DNA of 64,000 nucleotides from Diphasiastrum complanatum. Taxonomy: Eukaryota > Streptophyta > Lycopodiopsida > Lycopodiales > Lycopodiaceae. Below are positions 42,939 through 54,657 of this stretch, one piece after another. Location of the stretch: assembly GCA_029204225.1 (NCBI GenBank), contig CM055112.1, forward strand, positions 45,914,063 through 45,978,062, written 5' to 3'. Below the pieces are notes generated by a model. The model saw only the letters and a list, made by a program, of their open reading frames with translations. It ran no database searches and was not told where the DNA came from. Position 1 is the first letter of the stretch, and the number at the start of each line of letters is the position of its first letter. The position numbers were made by a program, and so were the translations under genes.

Positions 42939-43069
42939 GTAATGGATACTTTGACATTTTTCACATGTACTTTCTGAAACGTAATGAGCAGTTTGACTTT
43001 GTTCCACCAGTAGTTAGAAACTGCCACCTGTTCAAAAACCAGGCAGAATAGTCACAAAGTATCCATTAC
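42939..43069. mobile_element. Small TIR element, family 2 (131 bp)
   Basis: It starts GTAATGGATACTTTG and ends with the exact reverse complement CAAAGTATCCATTAC, a 15-bp perfect terminal inverted repeat. The right half shares CCAGGCAGAATAGTCAC-AAGTATCCATTAC with the sequence at 57194-57224. It sits 6 bp from the family 1 element. No target duplication is evident. Confidence 0.78.
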
Positions 43070-43602
43070 GTTTATATAACTCCATCCCTTGCACCAATCT
43101 AATTCATTTGATAATCGGTTCAAAATGATTTGTATTGCCGATTTGGAAACTGAATCACAAATCGGTGAACTTGAAAATTTGCATGCTTGTCTAAAATGTA
43201 ACTTTCATAGATATAATTATTTGCATTGCTTGAAGAATCAACGTCATGAACTAAGTTTGTGATTAAGGTGACCAAGCCTATAATGTTAGCATAGATCTTT
43301 ATTGATAGAAGATGCAATATGTAAAACTTGTGTAGAAGTAGAATAACAGTGACTCTTGGGTTTTAAAGGCAACCTTGCCTTTTTCTAAATTCATGTACTT
43401 TTCTTGATTTGTCTTAAATTATGTAGCAATTTGGATCACACTCAACTTTGTGATCTAAATCTGATATCCTACTGAAATAAATTCTTTTGCAGATTAGATA
43501 CATGAAGAATCGAAGTCTGATAGTACCTTCACTAGTGATATGATGAGATTGAGAACTATTATCTCCTAGATGCACAAATTTCTTGGTGTAGTAAGGCTTG
43601 TA

Positions 43603-43896
43603 CTATTCTTTATGGTTTGTCATATGTTCGATAATTTTAAAATAAAGACATAAAAAATAGTTATCTTGGTTATCTTCATGCTTTGCCATAAAGGCTGATT
43701 GACCCCCCTCTTGGGCTGTTACATGGGAAGCTTTTACAATATTGACTTCTGGATGTTCGAATTGCTTGTTGTTGTTGCTGAATTTCAAGATCCTGCTATC
43801 TTGAATGTCATGATTTGTTCTGCAATCCTTTGTAACATTTAGAGTTGGAAGAGGATACTTGATTTGACTAATGTTGCTTTTTGGAGCTCTTGACAT
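43603..43896 (-). pseudogene. Decayed copia gag knuckle fragment
   Basis: The minus frame has CRTNHDIQDSRILKFSN and GGQSAFMAKHEDNQ. These align with CKRNNHEIQDCQILKAKN and EGAFMVKDKYMN of copia A (5050-5232). Key cysteines are lost. No other copia domain is adjacent. Confidence 0.6.
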
Positions 43897-43899
43897 GCC

Positions 43900-46110
43900 T
43901 CATTAGAGAGCATTTGAGCCCAAAAAGGGCCTTCTAAAAAAAATGTTTATTTATTTTTTTCAAGTTTTTCTTACACATGGTGAATAAAAACACTCAAATG
44001 TAGCATAGTTCCTCCAAACTGATTTTTGTCTTTCACTTATGAGAATTGCAGTTTGGCATTGTGAACAGCCCATAAACAAGCCATTTTGTATGTCATATAG
44101 TTTATGGTTCATTAAAAAAAATTAGTATAACTTGTTAATTGTAGCTCCGATTGAGACAATTTTGTTGTCATTAGAAAGCACTTTATGAGACCTTTCCAAC
44201 AACACCATAGATGATCTATTTCTAAGCTATGATTCAAAAGTTACAGTTGGTCAAATTCTTTTGTCAATCTTGCTTATCGAAACAATAATGAGTGATTCCA
44301 AAACAATTGTGCCTTACTCTTGTTGATGTCTCATGCTATATGATGGACTTGTGTTCTCTCATTGTGTACCGACTTCATCCTATATTTATAGGAAATTATA
44401 GTTGATTGGTAGTCCAATCATTTCTATAATTATAACTCAAAAGAAAAAATTGATAAGCCACCTTGATCACTAGTTACCATCGTAAAGTCTTTTAAGCTAG
44501 TTGTGAACCAACTTACATTACAAGACTGCCTAATTAAACAATGATCAAGGGTTCTCTTGTTGTAGAATTCACACTCGCTTAAATGATTGGTTGCATTGGC
44601 TATGACAAAGAAAAAGGTCCATTTTGAGTGGTGGTTCAAAAATGTGAATTTTATATCCCGTGTCGACTTTGTGTGTATTTTTGTAAGCTATAGTTTGTTA
44701 TTGACTTTTCTGACCCTATATCGACGTTGTGTGTATTTTTGCATACTTTCACATTATTTCTACTTTAGAAGAGTTAGGAACAACCTTTGAAAAAATGTCA
44801 AGTTTTTCAACCTTGTGCAATATTGAGTTTGTTTCTACAGACTACAGTCTTTCCAAGAACTTAGAGTATATTTGTAGGAAGAAATTTTGTGATAGGACCA
44901 CATTAGCAAATTGAGTTCAGTAAATTGTCGAGCTCTAACACGAATACATGCTTGTGAAAGGAAGTGACGAAATTTGTAATACTCAGTGAGATATAGATTG
45001 ATTACAAAGTGCTTAGAATTTACACTTGTGTGAGCACTTTTCTACAACTCCAATATTATATGGGCAAATCAATGTCGATCATAAACACAACACTTGGCAA
45101 TGCCTATATAATGGCCATCGACTTGCAATTGAAAGTTATGCTTGACACACAAATCAAATTAAGTAGGGCTATTTTGGGCATAGACTTGCAAAAAAAGGAA
45201 AAGCACAACATAGATGTTTCTTTTGTAAATTTCTCAGAATAGGTATAGTTTAAAGAGTTTACTCATTTTTTGCAATGTTTTATTATCTGATTCATAGAAA
45301 CTAATTGCTTCTATTCCAATCATAGTAGTTTGAATTTTCCACTTGTAAATTGTAATGTGGCCATGTTGTGGGATGTCACACGTGCCAAAAAGCATAGGAT
45401 ACTTTTCATAAATCTTATTCTTTACCTAGCTTTGGAATGACACCTTTGGAATGAGGCCAAAATGTGCATAGATAGACTAGAGATTTTCCAGGAGCTAAAA
45501 ATAGCAATTTTTATATTGTTTTTGAATCCCAAGATCTCGACCCCCAATTAGGGTGGATATTATGACCTCTTAGGCTAGAACTAGGGTTAGGTGATGGATG
45601 GATTAGAGGTAGCCCTAAATGCTCAGATCCGAGGCACTTATAAATATGTGATGGATTTGCCATCCAATTATCAGTAATTTGAGATCTTTCTTCATGACTA
45701 GTTTTTGTCTACAATTTGCTTCTTGATTGCTATTGGCATTTGGTTTTTTGTAATGATTAGAAGGATTGGAGGGTGCTGGTACAGTACACATGCTGCAGTA
45801 GGTCGTACATCCACACATGTGGAGAATTTTGCGTGGTGGAGTTCAAGCCAAGATAAGCTAAAAATCAATAGATTGATTTGTGCTCTAGCTATTGGATCTT
45901 AATTAAGTGCTTTCTCCATCATTTCTAAGATCAATTAGACTTATTTTTCTGCATTTTCAGCATAGTTATCATGTGAAGGATTCAAGTCAAATAACCTAAT
46001 AGTTCATGTTTTTATTTACAAAGGGACCTACCACAAGGAAAGAATATGATACTTTCATTTTAAAGGTTGAAAAGATAGAGAAAGTAACAGGAAATTACTT
46101 TCCTCAGAAT
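43900..46110. other. Unassigned AT-rich sequence
   Basis: No motif-bearing ORF. TCGACTTTGTGTGTATTTTTG and TCGACGTTGTGTGTATTTTTG are near-identical phrases around 44665 and 44720, a small duplication. Nothing else is supportable. Confidence 0.35.
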
Positions 46111-46200
46111 TTTAAGAGGTCTATCTCAAAGTACTTTGCTGCTCTTTAAGTAATAGATACTTTAAAACTATTCTGCTTGGTTTTTAAACATCTTAAAAAG
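46111..46200 (-). repeat. Dispersed ~90-bp repeat, copy 1 (shared with 57174-57264)
   Basis: Its reverse complement CTTTTTAAGATGTT-AAAAACCA-GCAGAATAG... closely follows 57174-57264, including a run of AAGTATCYATTACTTAAAGAG and the AAAGTACTTTG palindrome. Its centre is the family 2 end sequence, so it belongs to that repeat family. Confidence 0.75.
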
Positions 46201-46638
46201 TAGAACATGCATATCTTTTTTTCAGAATCCTTGTGTTGCGCTTTCCAGCTTGCATGTCAGACGTACGACTGCCAAATAAAGAGGAATCGAACTATCTAAA
46301 AAGGCTTTTGCCTGAAAATATGACTTCTAGCTAAAATTTACAAAGACACTGAATACTTAATAACAGATAACCAAGCACATATGCTAAGCTTAGATGCAGG
46401 TAGATGAGACAAGCCAACCATACAAATGCATTAGCCAAGAATTTGAAAGATTGTTGATCCATCTGCTGTAAGGGTGCACTAGCCCGTCGAAACTTTCCCC
46501 CAGTCCCCCCAGTTTGATTGTTGCGAGCTTCTAATGGCAGTTCTATTGGAGAGAGGGGGAGATGAACGACGAACACAAATGAGAAACGAACACGAACAAG
46601 AAACGAAACTCAAACGAGAAACGAACTCAAACAGAAGC

Positions 46639-47655
46639 TGTTCGTGCGTAGCGGAATGAGTTATACGACTCTCTCCATAAGCATGACTACGCCTATCAAA
46701 ACGAACATAACTTTAGTGATGGAAATCACGGTCATTCTAGATTATGTAGCCAAACATTAATAAGTGAAGAGCCAGAAGAATAATTTGTCGCAAATAGCAA
46801 GACAAATTATGTGTCGCGAATGATTCATGAAGAACTAGACTGTGCTCGACTGATAATTAGTCACGAATGATTCGCGAAAGACAAGACTAAATGTTAGTTG
46901 TCTATTACCAGAAAGAACAACTAGAAAGATCAGACAAAATGAATAATAAGCATAGCAATATTAACACGGATCTGAAAGTAGAATAATGAACTGAATCAGA
47001 TTAAGTATATCATGTATACATGTCAATAATGTGGTAGAGCACAAGACAATAGCGGACGAAACTGTGTGCCCTATGAAGCTTATTTCAATCTGTAAAAAGG
47101 AATGAAACCTTAATTCTGATAAAATGAAGAATCAATGCTCAAGGCATCTACTGTGTCTATCTCGTCTTCTTTGTCAACTTCTCTCTCTATATCTATCTGA
47201 ATACACAAATGGTATCCAATATATATACATAATATTACAGGTGTGCTGATGTGAAAGTACAGAGTGGATGTGCTGTCTGTAGGAGATCGTGGGTGGCTGC
47301 AATCGTTGTCCAGTCAGTTAGCGCAACTGCATGGGGTGAGCGTGAAAAGGGTGCGATGTCAGTCAGTGCTGAAGTGATCGTTGGTGATGATGCCACTCTT
47401 ATGAATAGCCTTAGGATTAGATTTATAGGGTGCCTTTGCTTTTAGGACACCTTTGGCATTCAGTAGGATAGTGTCCCCTTTTCGTCTGTCACCATAACCT
47501 GTGTAAAAACACAGTGTCGCAATTCTTTCGGCTTTCTTCGTCTGTGCAAATTTGCGTGTAAATATGCAGACTGCATGACAACGTTAGTAAATATGCAGCA
47601 TGAATGGAGGTAGATTAAAATGGGATTTAGGAGAGTAAAGGGAATAAATCCAACA
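46639..47655 (-). repeat. 3' LTR of copia B
   Basis: Read on minus it starts TGTTGGATTTATTCCC directly after the polypurine tract. It shares GATAGGCGTAGTCATGC with the LTR of copia A and probably ends CGCACGAACA at 46639. A short repeat of GAAACGAACTCAAAC-like units lies just outside (46575-46635). Confidence 0.68.
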
Positions 47656-47663
47656 CCCCCCCC

Positions 47664-48570
47664 TTAATCTGGATCCGTGAATGCCTTGATCTTCAGACTG
47701 AGCAATGCACAAAATTTGTTGTGTGCATTAACACTGAGTGCTTTCGTGAAAATGTCTACAACCATGTCTTGCGTTCTGCAGTACATTAAGCTTACCTCTC
47801 TGTCGAGAACCTTGCCCCTGATGTAGTGATATCTGATCTTAATGTGCTTACTCCTAGAATGAAATCTAGGGTTGGCCGATAAGGCAATAGCACTTTGGTT
47901 ATCACAAAACAAAATTGTAGGGCTGTACTGATACAGAGTGATGTCTGACAACAAATTTCTCAACCAAAACGCTTCCTTAATAGATTGAGAAGCAGCAATG
48001 TATTCTGCTTCAGTAGAAGAAAGTGCGATAGAGGTTTGCTTACGATTTTTCCATGAAATAGGACCGCTGTTGAAGAAGAATGTAAATCCAGATGTGGACT
48101 TACGATTGTCTGCATCCCTGCCCAGCTTGCATCAGAATAACCATCGAGCTGATGAAGATTGTCGTTGCTGACATCATAGCAGATGCACTGGTCCATGGTA
48201 GCTCAAATATATTTCATGACTCGAATAAGAGCCTTCCAATGGGTAATGTCAGGATTAGCCATCTATTGGCTGAGTGAGCTTACAACAAAAGAGATATTTG
48301 GCCTTGTATAGACCATTGCGTACATGAGAGATCCGAGTATCGATCGATACAGATACTCTCTCATCTGCTCCTCTTCCTGCTTGGTCTGGGGACATTGGTC
48401 CTTCGAAAAATGCAGGCCTGAATCCATTGGTGAGTGAGCTAACTTACAATTCATTAAATTGTATCTGTTAATTACATTGTGAAGATACCTTTGTTGAGTG
48501 ATGTAAATCAGTCGCTTTGCTTTGTTTCTGTTGATCTGAATTCCAAGACAGAAGTGAGCTTCGCCCAAAT
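47664..48570 (-). pseudogene. copia B RT C-terminal part and RNase H
   Basis: Minus frames contain LGEAHFCLGIQINRNKAKRL, YITQQRYLHNVI and GSLMYAMVYTRPNISFVV. RNase H follows: GYSDASWAGMQT with a frame slip, then LFCDNQSAIALSANPRFHSR, KHIKIRYHYIRGKV and DIFTKALSVNAHNKF. Stops and a frameshift near 48100 break it. Confidence 0.8.
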
Positions 48571-49795
48571 CAATTATGTCGAATTATGAGAACAACATCT
48601 GTTTCGAATCCTTGACCATATTGGTATTGTTTCTGAAGAGCAACGTATCATCAACATATAAGGTGATGATAATGAAGGATTGCTTGCATTGAATATGAAT
48701 AAACGTTGCAATCAGCAGTGCTTGGTTTGAATCCTTGTTCAATGAGGAATGTGTTGATCCTCTGAAACCAAGCTCTGGCAGAGTGTTTCAAGCCGTATAG
48801 TGCTTTGTGGAGTTTACAGACATGATTCTTCATGCCTTCCAGAACGTATCCTTCGGGCTGGATCATGTAGATATCTTCTTGTATAACTCCATTCATATAG
48901 GCTGTTTGTACATCAAGTTGATGTACTTCAAGGTCGACAGCTGTAGCATAAGACAAGAGCATTTGGATCGATGAATGTTTGACGACTGGACTAAAAGTCT
49001 CACTGTAGTCGACATTCGGGATCTGGGTGAATCCTCATGCTACCAGTCTTGCCTTCCTTCTATCAATTGCTCCGTTGGCATTGTTTTTGATCTTAAAGAT
49101 CCATTTGCAATCAATTATATTGCAGCCAATGGGAGCTTCGACTAATGACTATGTCTGGTTCTTGATCAGAGATGAATACTATCTGTCCATAGCTTCTCTC
49201 CAGAGATCAGAGTCTGGTTTTAGCTGAGTGCCTCTTCGACTATCGTCGGTTCCTGCATCAAGAGACAGGCAGACTCAAGAGTATACCTTGTGGGCTGTGT
49301 GCGCACTCAACTTGATCTTTTGGGAGGATTCGACTGATGAATCGCTCCTGGGACTTGTTGCTGGGTAGCAGCAACATCTTCGTCTGATTCGCTGTCTCGA
49401 AGTGTGTCGACAATAGACACGCCTGAGCCAGAAGCTCAGACTGTCGTGTCAACGGCAGGTGATGAAGGTTCTTCTTGAGCAATATCCTTGCCTTTGAGGT
49501 CGACGAACTGATCCTCGATAAAGACTGTATCCTAGCTATACAAGATTTGCTGGGTATCAGGATCGTACAGCTTGTAAGTGTTATCAGACGAAGTATATCC
49601 GATCAGGGTGGTCTTGAGACCTTGGAAGTCCAATTTCTTCCTTGTGTCGTTTGGGATCTACGTGTAGGCAATACACCCAAACACTCTTAGGTTCTTCAAA
49701 GAAGGCTTAGAGCCTGTCCACACCTCGTGGGGTGTCTTGTCTGAGAGGGCCTTGGTCGAACATCTATTCTGGACGTAAGCTGCAGTAGAAATTCT
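48571..49795 (-). pseudogene. copia B integrase end and RT N-terminal part
   Basis: Near 49795-49660: AAYVQNRCSTKALSDKTPHEVW and NLRVFGCIAYT, the integrase C-terminal landmark. Then CKWIFKIKNNANGAIDRRKARLVA (RT start), and at 48962-48651 DVQTAYMNGVIQEDIYM and CKLHKALYGLKHSARAWFQ. The catalytic box is near 48640 (CDDTLLF). Between integrase and RT the frame is broken by stops. Confidence 0.8.
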
Positions 49796-49902
49796 GAAAA
49801 TCCTTATCGGGCATAATGTCCTTTGCCTAACACCTTCCATAATACATAAAGGTTTATTTTGATCATGGAAAAATGTTTGTGAAGTTGTAAAAGCTAGCAT
49901 GC
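49795..49902 (-). mobile_element. Half of a family 1 foldback element with extended arm
   Basis: Its first 44 bp match the right arm of the 42805-42932 MITE. The rest, up to AGCTAGCATGC, is the reverse complement of 56959-57020 (for example AACACCTTCCATAATACAT against ATGTATTATGGAAGGTGT). It truncates copia B. Confidence 0.75.
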
Positions 49903-50085
49903 AAATTTTTTTATTTCAAGAAAATGAATTTTTAATTTTCTTTTACAAAATTATTTTGGTTTTGGAGCATATTCGACTAGCATGCTGGCATGCTAGCCGA
50001 GTTGGCTCCAAAAAAGAACTGCCTTAAAATTTTTCATAAGCTAAAAAAGAAATAATTAATTTATTAATTTCTTCAATACATGGTT

Positions 50086-50783
50086 GTAGCACAACAAGGC
50101 TTTCACAAAAATACTATTCAAGACTAAAAAAAATCACAAGTAGGAATCTACTTAGACCAAGGACACCAATATGAAAATACGCCTTTGACCATCTTGAGTT
50201 AACATGTATATGAGAACATTCAAATGACCACTCTTTTACAAGAATAGTTTAACAATAAAAGACTTGTGAATTGATTGCATTGTTGATTCGATTGTTTAAT
50301 TTCAAATTCTCGTAACATTTGAAAAAAGGTCAGATTCAATTTGTATTCCTTGAAACTCCTTATCCACAATCCATTTTTAACTTCTTGAATTGCTATTGAC
50401 CGAACAATTTCAAAGTCTAGCTTATGTAATCTATAACTCAAAAACTTTACTCATACCTATAGATAATTTCTTTGGCATAAATTGTGAATAAATTTATTAC
50501 AAGACACATGACACAAGTCTACCTACTAGTTAATTTTGTTGTATGAAGAACAACAACATAGCGAACCATGTTAAAAATATGATCATGATCTTATCATTTA
50601 TCCAACAAACAATAAACACATTGAAAATACTCCTTTGACAAGTGTGTGTATCTTGTGTGCATATAATATCTCCTCACACAAGATTTTACTTAGAAATAAA
50701 TTCCACCTTGTAAATGTATAAAAAGTGAGAAAGCCGCTCGGAATAGGATTGCTAAAATTTCTCTAAGAGGGCTCATAGCTTGC
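50086..50783 (+). repeat. ~0.7-kb direct repeat, copy 1 (partner at 60936-61660)
   Basis: TAGCACAACAAGGCTTTCAC through GCTAAAATTTCTCTAAGAGGGCTCATA matches the segment at 60936 closely in the same orientation. This copy has an extra stretch near 50140-50225 and lacks a piece of about 110 bp present in the partner. No ORF. Its nature (LTR or other dispersed repeat) is unknown. Confidence 0.88.
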
Positions 50784-51210
50784 CACATTTTCATGTGATT
50801 TCCCATTGTGCCATTTTGGAGCCTTTGGATTAGTTTAACCTATTATGAAAGGTGTGGATTAGGATCCATGCCATTTGAGTTAGCCAATAGGAATAAGGGG
50901 CAAGGCCCTTCCCCATTTATAAAAAGGCACCTCATGTAACCATTTTCTATGTTTAATAGAGGAGGAGGAAGTTATGCCAATTTGTGGTTCAACCATCCTT
51001 ACATCTAGTGTTTTATGATCTCTTGCTCTCTTTCTTCTATTCTAATCTTGTCAATGACAGATGGAATCTGGAAAATGAAATAGCTGTAGCAATGAGCACC
51101 AATCCGCTCAGTTTTCACCAGTCAGATCAACTTTGAATCCAGTCATCAATGGAAATTGAGATCTCTGATGAATCGCCTAGTTGAGAGCTGAGAATGTGGG
51201 CAATGATAGA

Positions 51211-51838
51211 CAAAAAGGGTTTTGTCTATTCTCATTGATCCACATTTGCCCTAAAATTTATTTGAAGGGCATTTGAAGTGCATTTGAAATGCTTGAAATT
51301 GACATGTGCATTTAGAAATTTCTAGAGAGAACATGTGACTTTAGAAATTCATAGAAAGAGAAGTTTTTAGAAAGAGAGAAAGGTATAAAAGGGCAAGAGA
51401 GAAAAGGAGAGGCTTGCATCATGATAAAGGGAGAGAGAGGCGTTGTTTTTTATATTTTAGGGTTTTTTTTAAGGTTCTAGAGAAAAATAGCAATTATGTG
51501 AGTTGAGAGAGACAAAAGGTTTCTCAGATTTTCATTGGTCCAAGTTCGCCCTAAAACGTATTTGATGGGTAGTTGAAGTGAGGTTGAAAGGCAGACACCT
51601 TGATTTTGGAATATTCTAGAGAGACACAGTGTTGTTAGATACTTTTAGAAAGAGAATTTTCTAGAGAGTTGAAAGGTGTATAAATGATTGTGAGGAGGGC
51701 TGAGCGTGAAGGAGAGACGGGTGAGCGCGAAGGAGGTTTTTAACTAAAAAATTTAGGGTTAGGGTTTCAATTTTTAGGGTTTTGAAAAAAAATAACAATA
51801 ATGTGAGGTGTTTGAGAATAGGTGATAACGTTTATTCC
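51211..51838 (+). repeat. Two ~310-bp tandem promoter-like units with telo-box motifs
   Basis: Unit 1 (51211-51510) and unit 2 (51511-51838) both run GACAAAAAGG..., CATTGRTCCA, GCCCTAAAA, TTAGAAAGAGA, a TATA-like GTATAAAAGGGC or GTGTATAAATG, then TTTAGGGTTT-rich sequence and AATAGCAAT-ATGTGAG. A third partial copy of the last 70 bp lies at 52860-52930, just before the kinase-like pseudogene. Confidence 0.72.
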
Positions 51839-51870
51839 TGCTCATAGAATTGCGAGAGAAGAATGTATGG

Positions 51871-52078
51871 CAGTGTTCGGAAAAGCCGGCATAGTTCAAG
51901 AATGGAACCGTTATCTTTTCTCAAAAATCGGCATGGCAAAAATTGTACAGGATATTTTATGTCATAAATCTTGGGTTTTATAAAGAAAAACCGGCAAGTA
52001 AGAGCTTGTCACTCAATAAAAACCGAAAAACTTTTTCAGATTTTTGGAGGGAAACCTTTTTGAGGTTTCCGAACACTG
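51871..52078. mobile_element. hAT-like MITE, 208 bp
   Basis: The ends are CAGTGTTCGGAAA and its reverse complement TTTCCGAACACTG. The CAGTG start fits hAT termini. TGTATGG flanks the left end directly and recurs 4 bp beyond the right end (52083-52089), so the target duplication is slightly offset or the right end is misplaced. No coding capacity. Confidence 0.7.
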
Positions 52079-52412
52079 ACATTGTATGGTGTTGTGGAGA
52101 AAGTCTGATTTCCGTTTTTTAAATGGGCCACGTGTGCCCTAAGTTAACCTGCAGCTGTCCGCTACATCATTGGGAGGGCCGGTTGGCAGGTTGCCTGGCT
52201 ATCATTCCCTAAAGAACGTTCAAGAGAGAACGAGATGAAGCATCTTGCTACAAAGTAATCAACTTATGCATTTGCTGGCCTCACATGTATTTTGTCTGCT
52301 CTGCTCATCGCTGATAGATAGATAGACAAGAACTCTCTTCTCTCGCTGGTGGCTCTCACAGTCCGCAGGCAAGCCAACAAGAAGTGTGCCCACCCTCCAC
52401 GAAACTGCACAT

Positions 52413-52624
52413 GAGAGAGGAGAGAGAGAGAGAGAGAATCGTATTCTGCTACTTTGTTTGTGGTAGGTGGTGTTCAATCTTTCACATTGCTACAGGCATG
52501 TCTTCTATGGCAGCGTCAAGAAATATGGTATCCCTGTTTCATTTTTTATTGCACTTGAGCATTTTAATGTAGGGGGGGGAGAGAGAGAGAGAGCATACCT
52601 GTTCCATTTTTCTTAAGCATTTTT

Positions 52625-52672
<48 letters not shown>

Positions 52673-52922
52673 GAGAGAGAGAGAGAGAGAGATTGATTGA
52701 TTGATGCATTCCATTTTGTAGGTGGCGAATGAATGCTTTCAATTATGTAGGAATCTGTGATGCAATCTAAGATTTCGTTAGAACTGTGACCTGAATTTTT
52801 GTTTGAATAATGCTGCTGTTTTTGGGAGTGAATAGGTCAGAACTGGGGCTAGGGCTGTTTTAGGGTTAGGGTTACATTTTTAGGGTTTGTGGGAGTGAAA
52901 ATAGCCATATAGTGAGGTGTTG

Positions 52923-52953
<31 letters not shown>
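52413..52953. repeat. Cluster of (GA)n microsatellites
   Basis: GA tracts at about 52413-52437, 52580-52593, 52625-52704 (interrupted by GACAGACAG and GATTGATT) and 52922-52953. They precede the kinase-like pseudogene. The Ser/Leu-rich minus ORF here is low-complexity. Confidence 0.9.
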
Positions 52954-53010
52954 CGCTGAACTTTCAAGCCCCCTCACTGCTGATCATTCCAGGAAACTTT
53001 AACAAGGATA

Positions 53011-54517
53011 ATGACAAAGCCTTGTCTCACTGCCCGTGAATTGGTTTTGGAACCATTTCCGCCATTTCCAGGAAGAAATAGCGAAAGATCATCCACAACA
53101 TGCACTTTACCAACTCGGTCCAAGACCTTCACTGAGCTTAAACCTTGGGCAGACTTTAGCATTGAGCTTGAGCAGACCTTAGGCCTACTAGATAATACGC
53201 ATAAACATTATTATGCACTGTATCTACCTGCACCAATGAATTCACCAGCAGATGAATGTGAGGTCCGTGGGCCTTTTGGTTAATTTCGTTTTTAATTGAG
53301 CAAATGCACTTGCTCTCACTTTGGGATTGAAGGCAATATATGAAGGTGGTGGGAGTGGAAGATCGTTGTGTTCCACGGATTTAATAATAAAAGTACAGAT
53401 GTGCCTTTTGATATTGAAGACCTATGTAAAAGAGTGTTATGCTGTGGAGAAGTTAAAGGTTCTTGGCAATTTAGCTTGAGCCCTTCTGAGAATATTTCGG
53501 AGGAATTGAGAATCCCAAAGCGTCGACAAAAGCTCATTACAGCTATTCAACAAATGTTTGATGATCTAATATTTGAAGAAACCTTGTTTGGGTTCGTTTC
53601 CAATTATGAGGCAACGGTTTTCTTTAAAAGATTAAAGAATCCATTGGACAAGTCTTTGATGGTCTCGCCTACAGTTGCAATAGATGAGAGACCTCTTTTG
53701 AGTTTTTTGACTGTTTTGAGTCTAGCTGATTCGTTCAGGGCCCTCAAACTTAAGCTTGGGCGTGAGAAAGTTCCAATAACTCCTCCCTAAGGCTCTCACT
53801 TGATATTACCCCAAGGTGATTCTTAAGGCCGAAGAAAACAAGCACCTAGGTCTTGCAAGCATCCTCTTGTGAAGGCAACGAATAGGGAATCCACAAAGAA
53901 AAGTAAAACAAATCGTGTGCTGGATGTGTTGGAAGAGAGGAACAAGGTTGTCGCTATCGAGAGATTGCCAACCTGCTCATTTGCTAAAATTGGACTTTCT
54001 CCTAGTTGTTTAGGCCGCGACTCATTTGGAAATGTTGTGCGAGGCCGTTCTCCATGTGGCAGTGAAACAGCCATAAAAATTATAGACCCAAGATTCCCAC
54101 TTGCAATTGAAGCATTCAAGAACGAGAATGCTCTTCGTCCAACTCAAAGACTTGCAGGGTAAAGTGATACCGATTCTTCTCAAGGTTGGCTTTTTATCTG
54201 ACATGTTTTCACTCTTTCTAGTTTTGTCCAAGGGGGGGAAGCCCCTAAGCAGCTCTTTGGGGGTTATTGTTCTTGATCAAATACATAATGCTTTTCATTT
54301 GCTACACAATTGTGGAGTGTTGCACAATGACAATAGCGCAAGAAATATCCTCATTGGCAGTCCTTATAGACTTGGACGTGCGACGTTCAATCCAACTCCA
54401 TCAGAATATCGCTCAGAGATAGAGAAGGTCGATGAGTTGGTAAAAGAACTTAACGATGAAGCTCCGCAGATGTCTCAGGGACTCGTGACACGTTGGTTTC
54501 CAGGTCAATTGATTTGA
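53011..54517 (+). pseudogene. Broken protein-kinase-like gene (fungal-type/Crinkler-like kinase architecture)
   Basis: Three plus-strand frame pieces form one gene. 53011-53283 and 53368-53790 give an N-terminal region with CCGEVKGSW and YEATVFFKR. The third piece starts at about 53840 and carries a glycine loop (CLGRDSFGNVVRG), the lysine motif AIKIID and a helix-C Glu (FKNENAL). It then shifts frame near 54130 to reach LQGKVIPILL, LLHNCGVLHNDNSARNIL (catalytic loop) and GRATFNPT. In-frame stops at 53281, 53788 and 53824 and the frameshift make it a pseudogene. The DFG position appears as a divergent RLG. HND-NSARNIL is close to the HxDIS-x-x-NIL of fungal FunK1-type kinases. The GEVK motif could belong to a restriction-nuclease-like fold, as in Crinkler proteins, but that is tentative. 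Some stops might lie in unrecognised introns. Confidence 0.6.
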
Positions 54518-54616
54518 GCTCTCTCATTTGGACACATGAAGTTTTTTCCAGCCCCACCCTAAATTTTTCTTTTTGGGTTTGATGTGGTTCAATTTTTTTG
54601 CAAGAGTGATTGCATG

Positions 54617-54618
<2 letters not shown>

Positions 54619-54652
<34 letters not shown>
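54619..54652. repeat. (GA)n tract at the 3' end of LINE 1 (reads (TC)n on the LINE strand)
   Basis: Seventeen GA units directly after the LINE 3' UTR signature TTATGTGCCC-AAGGGC. The same signature precedes the (TC)n tract at 58361. Confidence 0.9.

Positions 54653-54657
<5 letters not shown>

Larger units (their letters stand above)
46639..49795 (-). mobile_element. Degraded Ty1/copia element B (same family as A)
   Basis: On the minus strand: the end of integrase (49795-49600), a connecting region, RT (about 49150-48270), RNase H (48240-47664), a G-rich polypurine tract (47656-47664) and a 3' LTR (47655-46639). The 5' part is cut off where MITE-like sequence starts at 49795. Unlike copia A, this copy keeps the RT core, with stops in several places. 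Confidence 0.85.

Noticed and set aside
53011-54517. A functional multi-exon kinase gene
   Set aside because: Two stops fall in a short interval (53788, 53824), and the glycine-loop and catalytic-loop parts are in different frames without convincing GT-AG borders between them.
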